Shown one piece after another: positions 8,235-19,024 of a stretch of 64,000 nucleotides of DNA. Positions within the stretch are counted from its first letter, which is position 1, and each line of letters begins with the position of its first letter. The stretch comes from Sphingobium sp. D43FB (GTDB taxonomy: Bacteria; Pseudomonadota; Alphaproteobacteria; Sphingomonadales; Sphingomonadaceae). The stretch lies in contig NZ_NMUA01000003.1 in the NCBI RefSeq assembly GCF_002312805.1, positions 186,001 through 250,000 of the forward strand, read 5' to 3'. A program made the translations under genes and the position numbers. Below the pieces are notes generated by a model, which made no database searches, had not been told where the DNA came from, and saw only the letters and a list, made by a program, of their open reading frames with translations.

Positions 8235-9830
8235 TTATGCTGCAAATTGATTCATCGTATTGTGCGCGCCACCGGCCTTCAGCGCCGCTTCACCCGCGAA
8301 ATACTCCTTATGATCATCGCCAATGTCGCTGCCCGACATATTCTGATGCTTCACGCAGGCGATACCCTGGCGGATTTCCTTGCGCTGGACGCCCTCGACA
8401 TAGCCCAGCATCCCGGCCTCACCGAAATACTCCTTCGCGAGATTATCGGTGCTGAGCGCCGCCGTATGATAGGTCGGCAGGGTGATGAGGTGATGGAAAA
8501 TCCCCGCCCGCGCCGCCGCATCCTTCTGGAAGGTGCGGATGCGGTCGTCGGCTTCCCGACCCAGATCGGTGGCATCATAATCGACGCTCATCAGGCGCGC
8601 CCGGTCATAGCCGCTGACATCCTTGCCCGCCGCTTCCCACGCATCATAGACCTGCTGGCGGAAATTCAGCGTCCAGTTGAAGCTGGGCGAATTATTATAA
8701 ACCAGCTTGGCATTGGGGATGACCTCACGGATGCGATCGACCATCGATGCGATCTGCTCGATATGCGGCTTCTCGGTCTCGATCCACAGCAGGTCCGCGC
8801 CATTTTGTAACGACGTGATGCAGTCCAGCACGCAGCGATCCGCGCCGGTGCCTTCGCGGAACTGGAACAGGTTGCTCGGCAACCGCTTGGGGCGCAGCAG
8901 CTTACCGTCGCGGTTCAGGATGACATCGCCATTCTTCGCCGTCGCCGGGTCGATCTCTTCGCAATCGAGAAAGCTGTTATACTGGTCGCCGATATCGCCC
9001 GGCTCGTTGCTGACCGCGATCTGCTTGGTCAGGCCAGCACCCAGCGAGTCCGTCCGCGTGACGATGATGCCATCATCGACGCCGAGTTCCAGAAAGGCGT
9101 AACGGCAGGCGCGGACCTTTGCCAGGAAGTCCTCATGCGGCACGGTGACCTTGCCGTCCTGATGGCCGCATTGTTTTTCATCCGACACCTGATTTTCGAT
9201 CTGGAGCGCGCAGGCCCCCGCCTCGATCATCTTCTTGGCGAGCAGATAGGTCGCTTCCGCATTGCCGAAGCCCGCATCGATGTCGGCGATGATCGGCACG
9301 ACATGGGTTTCGAAATTGTCGATCGCATGCTGCGCTTTCTGCGCCTTGACCTCGTCCCCCGCCGCGCGCGCCGCGTCGAGATCGCGGAACAGCATCCCCA
9401 ATTCGCGGGCATCAGCCTGCTTCAGGAAGGTGTAAAGCTCTTCGATCAGCGCTGGAACGCTGGTCTTCTCATGCATCGACTGGTCGGGCAGCGGGCCGAA
9501 GTCGCTGCGCAGCGCCGCAACCATCCAGCCCGACAGATAGAGATATTTGCGCTTGGTCGTGCCGAAATGCTTCTTGATCGCGATCATCTTCTGCTGGCCG
9601 ATGAAACCGTGCCAGCAGCCCAGCGACTGGGTGTAGTCGGCCGGGTCCGCATCATAGGCGGCCATGTCGCGGCGCATGACGCCAGCGGTATATTTGGCGA
9701 TGTCGAGCCCCGTGTTGAAGCGGTTCTGCAATTTCATCCGCGCGACCGATTCCGCATTGATGCCGTCCCATGTGCCGGGATGGCTGCCGATCAGCGCCTG
9801 CGCCTTTGCGATATTTTCCTGGTAGGACAT
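8235..9830 (-). CDS. aceA: Isocitrate lyase, long 531-residue class
   Basis: Splits isocitrate into succinate and glyoxylate, the first step of the glyoxylate bypass needed for growth on acetate or fatty acids. The catalytic signature is KQCGH with the nucleophile Cys near residue 221, as in the long Pseudomonas-type enzymes; DIDAGFGNAEATY and SPSFNW are also visible. No malate synthase lies nearby. It is divergent from the ScfR/RamB-like regulator, with repeated TGTAAAG motifs between them, so regulation by that protein is likely. GAGGGAACGG precedes the ATG. Confidence 0.97.
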   Translation of the reverse strand: MSYQENIAKAQALIGSHPGTWDGINAESVARMKLQNRFNTGLDIAKYTAGVMRRDMAAYDADPADYTQSLGCWHGFIGQQKMIAIKKHFGTTKRKYLYLSGWMVAALRSDFGPLPDQSMHEKTSVPALIEELYTFLKQADARELGMLFRDLDAARAAGDEVKAQKAQHAIDNFETHVVPIIADIDAGFGNAEATYLLAKKMIEAGACALQIENQVSDEKQCGHQDGKVTVPHEDFLAKVRACRYAFLELGVDDGIIVTRTDSLGAGLTKQIAVSNEPGDIGDQYNSFLDCEEIDPATAKNGDVILNRDGKLLRPKRLPSNLFQFREGTGADRCVLDCITSLQNGADLLWIETEKPHIEQIASMVDRIREVIPNAKLVYNNSPSFNWTLNFRQQVYDAWEAAGKDVSGYDRARLMSVDYDATDLGREADDRIRTFQKDAAARAGIFHHLITLPTYHTAALSTDNLAKEYFGEAGMLGYVEGVQRKEIRQGIACVKHQNMSGSDIGDDHKEYFAGEAALKAGGAHNTMNQFAA

Positions 9831-9921
9831 GGGCCGTTCCCTCGTGAGCTATGGGCTTGATGCACAGCCCCTACCCCCCGCCCACACGGCGCGGCAGCCC
9901 TTGTGAAGTTCAGTTGTCGAT

Positions 9922-9952
9922 CTTTACAAAAATATGGTGTAAAGTTGTAAAG
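9922..9952. promoter_or_regulatory. Candidate operator in the aceA/regulator divergent promoter
   Basis: CTTTACA (9922-9928), TGTAAAG (9938-9944) and a second TGTAAAG (9946-9952): one inverted and one direct copy of the same 7-mer in the 142-bp spacer between two divergent genes. The copies lie about 10-20 bp from the regulator's own start, as expected for an autoregulated XRE-type protein. Confidence 0.55.
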
Positions 9953-9972
9953 CCTGCACAGGAGTCGGCCCG

Positions 9973-11361
9973 ATGCGTAAAGACAGCCCGGTCTATATGG
10001 GGCCGCGCCTGCGGCGGCTCCGCCGCGACCTTGGCCTTACCCAAGCCGACATGGCCGCCGACCTGGACATTTCCGCCTCCTATGTCGCGTTGCTCGAACG
10101 CAACCAGCGGCCGCTGACCGCGGACATGCTGCTGCGCCTCGCGCGCACCTACAAGCTCGACATGGCGGAGGTGGCGGGCGACGGCGGCACTGAACAGACC
10201 GCGCGGCTCCACGCCGTCCTCAAAGACCCGATGTTCGCGGATCTCGATCTGCCTGCCCTCGCCACCGGCGACGTCGCGGTCAATTATCCCGGTATCACCG
10301 AAGCGCTGCTGCGCCTCTATACCAGCTATCGCGAGGAGCATCTGGCGCTCGCCGACCAGGGCACCGCCCCTGATGACGCGCCCGATCCGGTCGCCGAATC
10401 GCGCCGCTTCCTCGCCGCTCGCCGCAACAGCTTCCCGATGCTGGACGACATGGCCGAAAAACTGGCCGCCGATGCCGAGACGGAAGGCGGCCTCACCGGC
10501 TGGCTGCGTGCCCGGCATAGTCTCCGCGTTCGCCGCTTGCCTGCCGACGTCATGGCTTGGTCGCTCCGCCGCTATGATCGGCATCGCGACGCGGTGCTGC
10601 TCGACGACACGCTCGACACTGCCAGCAGCCAATTTCAGCTCGCACTCCAGATTGCCTATCTGGAGATGCGAAAGACGTTCGACGCCATTTTGAAGGACGG
10701 CCAGTTCACTACCGAAAGTAGCCGCAGCCTCGCCCGCCGCGCGCTCGCCAGCTATGGGGCCGCCGCGATCCTCATGCCCTATTCCGCCTTCGCCAAAGCG
10801 GTCGAAGCGCGGCGCTATGATGTCGAAGCGCTCGCCCGCCAGTTCGGCACCAGTTTCGAACAGACCGCCCACCGCCTCACCACCCTGCAAAAACCAGGGC
10901 AGGAGCGCGTTCCCTTCTTCTTCCTCCGCGTCGATCCGGCCGGCAATGTCTCCAAGCGGCTCGACGGCGCAGGCTTCCCCTTTGCCCGACATGGCGGCTC
11001 CTGTCCGCTCTGGTCCGTGCATCGGGTGTTCGAGACGCCCCGGACGGTCATCACCCAATGGCTCGAACTACCCGATGGCCAGCGCTTTTTCTCGATCGCC
11101 CGCACGGTTACCGCTGGCGGCGGCGGCTGGGGATCGCCCAAGGTCGACCGCGCCATCGCACTCTGCTGCGCCGCGGACCATGCCCACCGCCTGATCTACA
11201 CACAGGGCAGCCCGCCCCCGGACCCTACCCCCATCGGCGTCACCTGTCGCCTCTGCCACCGCCCCCACTGCCTCGCCCGCTCTGCCCCGCCGATCGGCCG
11301 CGACATGCTGCCCGACGATTATCGCGGCACTAGAGCGCCGTTCGGCTTTGCCGATGGTTAG
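9973..11361 (+). CDS. Short-chain fatty-acid regulator, XRE-HTH (ScfR/RamB type)
   Basis: Regulator of 462 residues with an XRE helix-turn-helix at residues 10-65 (LRRLRRDLGLTQADMAADL), a middle IrrE/ImmA-like region and a C-terminal domain carrying CPLW, CC and CRLCHRPHC cysteine/histidine clusters typical of the family (DUF2083). Members such as RamB and ScfR control glyoxylate-cycle and propionate/acetate genes. The divergent isocitrate lyase gene supports that role. Whether it activates or represses, and whether acyl-CoA is the signal, cannot be seen. Confidence 0.9.
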   Translation: MRKDSPVYMGPRLRRLRRDLGLTQADMAADLDISASYVALLERNQRPLTADMLLRLARTYKLDMAEVAGDGGTEQTARLHAVLKDPMFADLDLPALATGDVAVNYPGITEALLRLYTSYREEHLALADQGTAPDDAPDPVAESRRFLAARRNSFPMLDDMAEKLAADAETEGGLTGWLRARHSLRVRRLPADVMAWSLRRYDRHRDAVLLDDTLDTASSQFQLALQIAYLEMRKTFDAILKDGQFTTESSRSLARRALASYGAAAILMPYSAFAKAVEARRYDVEALARQFGTSFEQTAHRLTTLQKPGQERVPFFFLRVDPAGNVSKRLDGAGFPFARHGGSCPLWSVHRVFETPRTVITQWLELPDGQRFFSIARTVTAGGGGWGSPKVDRAIALCCAADHAHRLIYTQGSPPPDPTPIGVTCRLCHRPHCLARSAPPIGRDMLPDDYRGTRAPFGFADG

Positions 11362-11552
11362 CCGTCGATCAAATCCAGATAGGCCACCACATCATTGTCG
11401 GTCGCCAGATAGAGGCCGTCCTGCATCTCCGTCGGCTGCTGCTCCGCGACGTGGAGCGCCTGGCTCAGTGGCCCATACATGATTGTCATGGCCGCGCCGT
11501 CATCGCCCAGATGATAGAGGCGGACGGTGGCATCGTCATAAGTGCTGCGCAT
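11358..11552 (-). CDS. Small conserved-type hypothetical protein (64 aa)
   Basis: Short acidic protein beginning MRSTYDDATVRLYHLGDDG and ending YLATDNDVVAYLDLIDG. No signal peptide or membrane segment is present. AGAAGAG lies upstream of the ATG. It is 31 bp downstream of the beta-helix gene on the same strand and overlaps the regulator stop by four bases tail to tail. Coding statistics fit a real gene; no function can be assigned. Confidence 0.65.
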   Translation of the reverse strand: MRSTYDDATVRLYHLGDDGAAMTIMYGPLSQALHVAEQQPTEMQDGLYLATDNDVVAYLDLIDG

Positions 11553-11583
11553 CGTTCTCTTCTACCCCATCGGTGGCACAAAG

Positions 11584-12522
11584 TCAGCGCCGGTCCTTCA
11601 CTTTCATGCTTGGCGCCAGTTGGTTCGCGCCGATCTTCACCGCGTCGTCGGTGAAGTTGGCGACGAAGGTGGAGCCGCGTTCCAGGCCCGGCACGAAGCC
11701 GGCCTTGTTGCCTTCGATCACCAGTCCGCTGCTGTCATGCTCGCGGCCTTCGGGGGCGATGGTGATGAAGGCGGACCAGTTGTCCTTATCCTTGCCCTGC
11801 ACCATCTCATTGCCGCGAATGAGGCCGCTCGCGCCGTTGGACAGGTCGATCATATAGTTGGTCAGCGTGCCGCCGCTATCATCGAAACTATTGCCGGTGA
11901 TGGTGACGCGGGCGGTGCGCGTTTTCAGATAATGGCCGCCATCGCCGAGGTCGAAACGGCTGTTGGTGACGGTCAGGCTGTCGAGCCGCCCGATATAGAT
12001 GCCATGCGCGCAATCCAGGTCGCGGTCGCAGCGGCCCAAGTGGCGGAAGGTCGACTTGTCGATGCTGACCTGGCCGCCATCATAGTCGCCGGTCAAAATC
12101 CCTTCCTCGCTGTTGCGGAACAGGCTGTTGCGGACGGTGAGGCTACCACTTTCGAGGCGGATGCCCGCGCCATTGCCGTCGGGCACGCGGATATTCTGGA
12201 AGATGATGCCGTCCACCACGCTCGCCCGGCCGCGCAGGACGAACGCGCCCTTGCCCTCGCACGGCACGCCGTCGAAGATGACGCTGCCCGGCGTCGCGGC
12301 GCGGATGGTGACGTCGCCACCCTGCTGCACCGCGCATTGGCGATAGGTGCCAGGGGCCACGACCACCGTGCCGCGCCCGTCGCCGATCGCGCCCAACGCA
12401 TCGGCCAGCGACCCAAAGGCGCGGCCCGATTCGGCAACGGTGAAGGGGGCGGGATTGCCCTGTGCCAGCGCGGTCGAGGCGATGGCGAGGGAGACGAGCA
12501 GGCTGGTGGACAAGATGCGCAT
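11584..12522 (-). CDS. Exported right-handed parallel beta-helix protein
   Basis: Protein of 312 residues with a signal peptide (MRILSTSLLVSLAIASTALAQ). Repeating beta-helix coils follow (for example GSLTVRNSLFRNSEEGIL, DSLTVTNSRFDLG, ARVTITGNSFDDSGG), the pattern of NosD/pectate-lyase-like right-handed helices. No lyase catalytic set is evident, so it may bind or process a polysaccharide or be structural. ATG 12522 is the first start with a signal peptide; the frame stays open well upstream but without plausible coding. Confidence 0.8.
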   Translation of the reverse strand: MRILSTSLLVSLAIASTALAQGNPAPFTVAESGRAFGSLADALGAIGDGRGTVVVAPGTYRQCAVQQGGDVTIRAATPGSVIFDGVPCEGKGAFVLRGRASVVDGIIFQNIRVPDGNGAGIRLESGSLTVRNSLFRNSEEGILTGDYDGGQVSIDKSTFRHLGRCDRDLDCAHGIYIGRLDSLTVTNSRFDLGDGGHYLKTRTARVTITGNSFDDSGGTLTNYMIDLSNGASGLIRGNEMVQGKDKDNWSAFITIAPEGREHDSSGLVIEGNKAGFVPGLERGSTFVANFTDDAVKIGANQLAPSMKVKDRR

Positions 12523-12668
12523 GCAACGCACGATAGGCGCGGGCGACGCGCCGACCAAGGCGAGAAGGGGGTTAATGGCGCGCTGCCCCGCTATGGGACA
12601 GATGAGAGGGCAAAGCTTGCGAGCGGCGGTTGCGGTTGCCGGTCCCTTGCCCGTCAGCCCGCCCATCA

Positions 12669-12835
12669 GGGTCACAGCCACGCGACGGCGGGGAAGTTCA
12701 CACCGTTGCAGCACCCTGTTTTCGGGCGAATCCAGGCGTAAAGTGCCGATAAAGCCCTTCCGACGCGACGGTGACGCGCCTGTTGGGTCACAGCGACGCG
12801 ACAGGGACGCGCCACCCACGCCTCAGCGACGCGCC
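12669..12835. repeat. Cluster of GACGCG direct repeats
   Basis: Within the roughly 300-bp gap upstream of the beta-helix gene, GGGTCACAGCSACGCGAC occurs twice (12669-12686, 12785-12802; 17/18 identical). GACGCGAC/GACGCGCC also recurs at 12762, 12773, 12806 and 12828, the last inside the neighbouring HTH gene's 3' end. Apart from this array I see no gene in 12523-12822. Confidence 0.5.
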
Positions 12836-13116
12836 GCCGTGGGGGCGGGCGGCGGGGCGAAGGGATTGCCCAGGCTTTGCGCATGGAGCGCCAGCGCGCG
12901 ATCCCATGTCCGGTCGAACGGCGTGCCCGCGAGGCGCTGCCGCAACCGATGCGCGCTGGCGCGCGACATGCCCGCAGTGCGGGCGGCGTGCGTGACATTG
13001 CCGGTGGCGAGCAGGGTGGCGAGGAAAAGCCGCTGCTTGTCCGGCGTCCAGCGGGCGCGATCGGTGGAGGCGGGCGCGGGGCGCGCGGGCGGATGGGGGG
13101 TGGGGTGCTGGTCCAT
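12823..13116 (-). CDS. Small helix-turn-helix protein
   Basis: Protein of 97 residues with a Pro/Ala-rich start and a central homeodomain-like helix-turn-helix (KQRLFLATLLATGNVTHAA then RTAGMSRASAHRLRQRL), the pattern of small sphingomonad DNA-binding proteins of unknown target. It ends in a Pro/Ala-rich tail. The repeated GACGCG motifs just downstream are candidate binding sites by position only. Confidence 0.65.
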   Translation of the reverse strand: MDQHPTPHPPARPAPASTDRARWTPDKQRLFLATLLATGNVTHAARTAGMSRASAHRLRQRLAGTPFDRTWDRALALHAQSLGNPFAPPPAPTAARR

Positions 13117-13255
13117 CTATGAGGATAGACCAGAGGATTTCCTACATTGGAAGGGGGATTTTGAAGGGGCGGGGCGACCGGGATGCACGGCGCAGAACAA
13201 GGAGGAGGCGCTTGAAACGGTAGCGAGGCGCGATGATTTTCGCTATATAGGGGGC

Positions 13256-13597
13256 ATGGCCAAGCAACCTCCTTCCAAGCGCTCCTCGTCCGATGGCAAG
13301 GTCGTCGCGATCAAAGCTATCGGCAGCAAAAGGAATGTGACGACGCGCCTTGGCAATGTCACGGTCAGCGGGCAACGGCCGAGCGCCGATGTCGTGCGAT
13401 CGAACGTGGCCGCCAGCACGGCGGCGCTGGCGCGAGTGGGTATCAAGCTGATCAAGCCGGGCGTGCATCTGCCACCCAAGAAGGGCGTGCCGCGCTATTC
13501 CGCCGATGAAAATAATCCCGGTGTCTTCATCCGGCGGCTGGACGGGAAGATCACGACTGGCAGACTTCAAAACGGCCAATTCGTCGAAGCCGAGTGA
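13256..13597 (+). CDS. Putative antitoxin partner of a zeta-type toxin (113 aa)
   Basis: Basic N-terminus (MAKQPPSKRSSSDGK), a Val/Ser/Ala-rich middle and a C-terminal segment GVPRYSADENNPGVFIRRLDG. AGGGGGC precedes the ATG and the stop overlaps the toxin GTG (GTGA), the arrangement of type II toxin-antitoxin pairs. I do not recognise the family and it does not look like the epsilon antitoxin. An open frame continues far upstream but contains no convincing coding. The antitoxin role is inferred from position only. Confidence 0.7.
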   Translation: MAKQPPSKRSSSDGKVVAIKAIGSKRNVTTRLGNVTVSGQRPSADVVRSNVAASTAALARVGIKLIKPGVHLPPKKGVPRYSADENNPGVFIRRLDGKITTGRLQNGQFVEAE

Positions 13598-14334
13598 CAA
13601 GGCTTGGGGATGCGGTCGAGCAGATACTCGACGCCCAGAAGCGGACCAAAAAGCCGTTAGCCATCATCCTGGCGGGCCATAACGGGTCCGGCAAATCGAC
13701 CATGTGGCGCAAGTCCCTTTCGGGCCAATTGCAAATCCCGCTGCTCAACGCCGACCGCATGATGCTGTCGATCCTTCCAGAAGCCGACAGTAGCGGCGCG
13801 CTGGTCGATTGGGCGCAGGCGCTGCGCGACACCGACCTTGGGTGGATGCAGGTCGCCCAATCCGGGGTCAAGGCGTTCGCCGCCCATGCCATGGCGGCGA
13901 AGGTGCCGTTTGCGATGGAAACGGTCTTCTCTCACTGGGATGTGCAGGCGGATGGTAGCGTCAAATCCAAGATCGACCTGATCACCGATTTGCAGGACGC
14001 GGGCTATTTCGTTCTGCTGTTCTTCGTGGGGCTGGCGAATGTCGATCTGTCCATCCTGCGCGTCCTGTCCAGAGTGGCGGACAATGGGCATGACGTGCCA
14101 CAGGACAAACTCCTCGCGCGGTTCCCGCGAACGCAGCTTGCCATTCGCGAAGCCGCCAAGGTGGCCGACGCCACGATCCTGACCGACAATAGCCGGGACG
14201 ACCGACAGGCCTTTACCGTATGCCGCTTGCAGTTGGGCGAGCAGGCGATCTTTGATGTGCGCGCGGGCGGCGGGGTTGTTGCGCCTGTTATTTTGGAGTG
14301 GCTTGATAGGGTTAGCCCTGTTGAGGCTGTTTAA
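13594..14334 (+). CDS. Zeta toxin family P-loop kinase
   Basis: Protein of 246 residues with a Walker A AGHNGSGKST (about residues 27-36) and the zeta-toxin context LAIILAGHNGSGKSTMWR, LNADRMM, and KVPFAMETVFSH. Zeta toxins phosphorylate UDP-N-acetylglucosamine or related substrates and poison wall synthesis; some relatives are housekeeping kinases. GTG start overlaps the partner's stop. The immediate co-translation with a small basic protein argues for a toxin-antitoxin module. Confidence 0.85.
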   Translation: MTRLGDAVEQILDAQKRTKKPLAIILAGHNGSGKSTMWRKSLSGQLQIPLLNADRMMLSILPEADSSGALVDWAQALRDTDLGWMQVAQSGVKAFAAHAMAAKVPFAMETVFSHWDVQADGSVKSKIDLITDLQDAGYFVLLFFVGLANVDLSILRVLSRVADNGHDVPQDKLLARFPRTQLAIREAAKVADATILTDNSRDDRQAFTVCRLQLGEQAIFDVRAGGGVVAPVILEWLDRVSPVEAV

Positions 14335-14520
14335 TGGCACGGGGCAATCATCGTGGTGATTGGTTGGGCGGGTAATTTACAGCGGGATTGCGCCACTTGT
14401 CGCAGCTCGGCGACGAATTTCGCTTTCCAGAAAACTGCCGTTCGTTCAGATTTTAATCATACACCGGATGACGGAAAAGCAGCCGATCGGCCGTCGAGCA
14501 TTCTTTGCCCCTTAACAGCC

Positions 14521-14549
14521 AAAGAAAGCTCCTAAAAAGGAGACTTTCC
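14521..14549 (-). terminator. Weak terminator after the 127-aa lipoprotein gene
   Basis: On the minus strand GAAAG-TCTCCT pairs with AGGAGC-TTTC around a T-rich loop, then TTT. It starts 4 bp past the gene's stop. The rest of 14335-14552 shows no gene and lower GC than its surroundings. Confidence 0.45.
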
Positions 14550-14552
14550 ACC

Positions 14553-14936
14553 TCAGCAAAATGTGATGTTTATGAGCGTGGGATGCTTTGATTTACGAGC
14601 GATGCGATTGGCTTCTGGAGCAGCCATGGCGCGGAAAGAGGCTATCTTCTCAAATTCGATTTCGTCGGAAGTCGCCGACCTGACCGTCCCTCGAATATGC
14701 CACATTGAAGCGCCTTGGCATTCTTGTCCTTGAGATGCCGATTTCCAACTTCGCTCAGAAAAATTACGATAAGATTGTGGACCACCCTTCATAATTTGCG
14801 CGCCTGAGAAGGTTTCATCTTTCGAAAAAAGTCCGGTCCCGGATACCTGAACAAGATAACCGCTTTCTTCTGAGGTATGGAGCGAACAGGCCGATAGGGT
14901 TCCTGCATAAGCAGCGATAAAGAAAATCTCTTTCAT
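14553..14936 (-). CDS. Putative lipoprotein of unknown function (127 aa)
   Basis: N-terminal MKEIFFIAAYAGTLSACS is a lipoprotein signal with lipobox LSAC. The mature part has several aromatic and two further Cys residues (QECQGASMWH and the C-terminal INITFC). Codon use is visibly less GC-biased than flanking operons, suggesting recent acquisition. No family recognised. The 218 bp upstream (14937-15154) hold nothing I can name. Confidence 0.6.
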   Translation of the reverse strand: MKEIFFIAAYAGTLSACSLHTSEESGYLVQVSGTGLFSKDETFSGAQIMKGGPQSYRNFSERSWKSASQGQECQGASMWHIRGTVRSATSDEIEFEKIASFRAMAAPEANRIARKSKHPTLINITFC

Positions 14937-15154
14937 AGATGCTCGGCTTTAGTGGGCGTCGATCAGACGTTATCAATGTCCGTTATATCAGTCCAATGAA
15001 CTGGAAGCCGACGTTCCGCTAACCACCCATCCCGGCGATTTGACCGGGGCAAAGGCGTGGAGAGTCGCGCCGGTGCTGCCGGTCCGGTCTATATCCGAAT
15101 GAAATCGAACGCGAGAACGGCGCTGGCGGTTGGAAAGCTGCCGCTAAACAATCC

Positions 15155-15526
15155 TCAGGGAACGTGAACGGAATCAATTTTCAAGCGCGAGCAATCTGCC
15201 TCGTAGACTTCGGCGTGCAGAGTGAGGTCGCTTACCGGCTCACTTACTGTCGAGAGGTCCACCAGCACCTCCCAGTAACCGCCCGCGCTCGTCCAGCGAT
15301 AGATGGAACGATGCCAAGTCGCTTCGTCGAGCGGTGCGAGGCGATCTCCATACGCGGCAACGTTCCCAGCTATATGGTCGGCAGTCTCCTGATCGACCGG
15401 CTCAACCCCTTCGACGTGCGACTTGCAGAATTGGAAGTCGCCAGCGGCGAAGGCAGCAGCAATCTCTGCGAACTTGGCGCGCCATAGCTCTGGGACCGGA
15501 TGCTCGGCACCATCCATCAACACCAT
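15155..15526 (-). CDS. Small hypothetical protein (DUF7668-like), 123 aa
   Basis: Begins MVLMDGAEHPVPELWRAKFAEIA and contains TWHRSIYRWTSAGGYWEVLVDLS, an alpha+beta pattern like the DUF7668 family of small immunity-like proteins (tentative recognition). ATG 15526 is preceded by GGAGGT at good spacing, a strong ribosome site that decides the start; the frame upstream is open to 15712 but lacks a site. No neighbouring effector gene is visible. Confidence 0.65.
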   Translation of the reverse strand: MVLMDGAEHPVPELWRAKFAEIAAAFAAGDFQFCKSHVEGVEPVDQETADHIAGNVAAYGDRLAPLDEATWHRSIYRWTSAGGYWEVLVDLSTVSEPVSDLTLHAEVYEADCSRLKIDSVHVP

Positions 15527-15896
15527 TAGCTTACCTCCAGAAGAGAGTTTTGCATGACAGGCAAATGACTTCAATGGCGTCGATGGGCGACAGGCAGCTA
15601 TTTCCGCCCACGATCGTGTCGCCCGCCCTAAAGAGGACCGGCGGCTATCCCGTCTTACCCACCGGTAACCCGACATTCCGAAATCGGCCAAAAATGGCGA
15701 TTTTAGCTTCACGATGGATGCTGAGCCGAAGGCCAGCGTCGCTAAACAAGTTCAGCATGACGGTGAAGGGTGGCACAGGTCTGTGTGCCATCGCACCTCC
15801 CTAGAAGGTGGGTGAGCAGGGCACATTCTCGCTGATTGATGGTAAACACCGCTCCCTACCAAACCAACCAACACATCCCCATTCACTCCCGCCCAT
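15527..15896. other. Intergenic stretch without recognised gene
   Basis: Of the open frames crossing this 370-bp region, none has a ribosome binding site with protein-like composition. No strong hairpin with a T tract was seen. It may hold the promoter of the 123-aa gene, but no element is clear. Confidence 0.4.
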
Positions 15897-16256
15897 TCAC
15901 TCCCACTTTGCCGTCGCCTTTTGCGTCTTGGCGTTCCAGAAGATTTGGATCTTGCTGATCGTGCAGAGGTCGAAATTGGTCCACTGGGCTTCGTCGCCAT
16001 CGGTGAAGATGACTTTGAGGTCGTAGTTGCAGACAGAGTTCTTGGCGTTGAAGGTGATGGGGACCGAGGCGGTGTCTTCCAGCACTTCGTCTTCCATCAC
16101 GTCGTCGCCCCAGGCCTTGGCATCGGCGGGCGAGACATAGACTTCGGCGATGTCGTAGCCGGTCTTGTTGAACAGGGTGAAGTCCTGGTCCCCGGCGATG
16201 GCGGGCGCAGCGAGAAACAGGGCGCAGGCGCCCAGGATGGTGGCAATCGGTTTCAT
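15897..16256 (-). CDS. Small exported protein of unknown function (119 aa)
   Basis: Signal peptide MKPIATILGACALFLAAPAIA with an AIA-G cleavage site. The mature ~98 residues contain FTLFNKTGYDIAEVYVSPADA, NSVCNYDLKVIF and NFDLCTISKIQIFW: a compact beta-rich domain with two Cys, found as small secreted proteins in sphingomonads. Its ribosome site is the G-run at the 3' arm of a strong hairpin (16264-16301). No function assigned. Confidence 0.75.
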   Translation of the reverse strand: MKPIATILGACALFLAAPAIAGDQDFTLFNKTGYDIAEVYVSPADAKAWGDDVMEDEVLEDTASVPITFNAKNSVCNYDLKVIFTDGDEAQWTNFDLCTISKIQIFWNAKTQKATAKWE

Positions 16257-16263
16257 GAATAAT

Positions 16264-16301
16264 CCCCCCCGTGCCGATGCATATCATCGGCGCGGGGTGG
16301 G
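16264..16301 (-). promoter_or_regulatory. Hairpin covering the ribosome binding site of the 119-aa exported protein
   Basis: On the minus strand a long stem (CGCCGATG paired with CATCGGCA, extended by C-run/G-run pairing) ends in the GGGGGGGA that sits 6 bases before the start codon at 16256. It lies 46 bp past the metH stop but lacks a T tract, so it is a poor terminator and a better candidate for translational control. Confidence 0.5.
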
Positions 16302-16346
16302 TGTAGGATATTGTGCCGACCGTAACAAGCGGCTGTTTTGGGGCGC

Positions 16347-18947
<2,601 letters not shown>

Positions 18948-18958
18948 ATTTTCAGGGT

Positions 18959-19024
18959 CCGTTCGCTTCGAGCGAAGTCGAGAAGCATTCGCGCCCGTGC
19001 CTCGACTACGCTCGACACGAACGG
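18959..19024. repeat. Paired palindromic repeat, CCGTTCG family
   Basis: 66-bp inverted pair: CCGTTCGCTTCGAGCGAAG... and ...CTACGCTCGACACGAACGG. It fills most of the 86-bp gap between the two halves of metH, directly ahead of the C-terminal polypeptide's start. Confidence 0.85.

Noticed and set aside
12347..13255. N-terminal extension of the putative antitoxin into a 416-residue protein
   Set aside because: The upstream part overlaps the beta-helix and HTH genes on the other strand, and ATG 13256 has its own ribosome site.
15527..15712. Longer form of the 123-aa protein starting at 15712
   Set aside because: The added 62 residues are Arg/Ser-rich and lack a ribosome site, while ATG 15526 has GGAGGT at ideal spacing.
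16264..16301. Hairpin read as the metH terminator
   Set aside because: No T tract follows on the minus strand, and the 3' arm coincides with the next gene's ribosome binding site.
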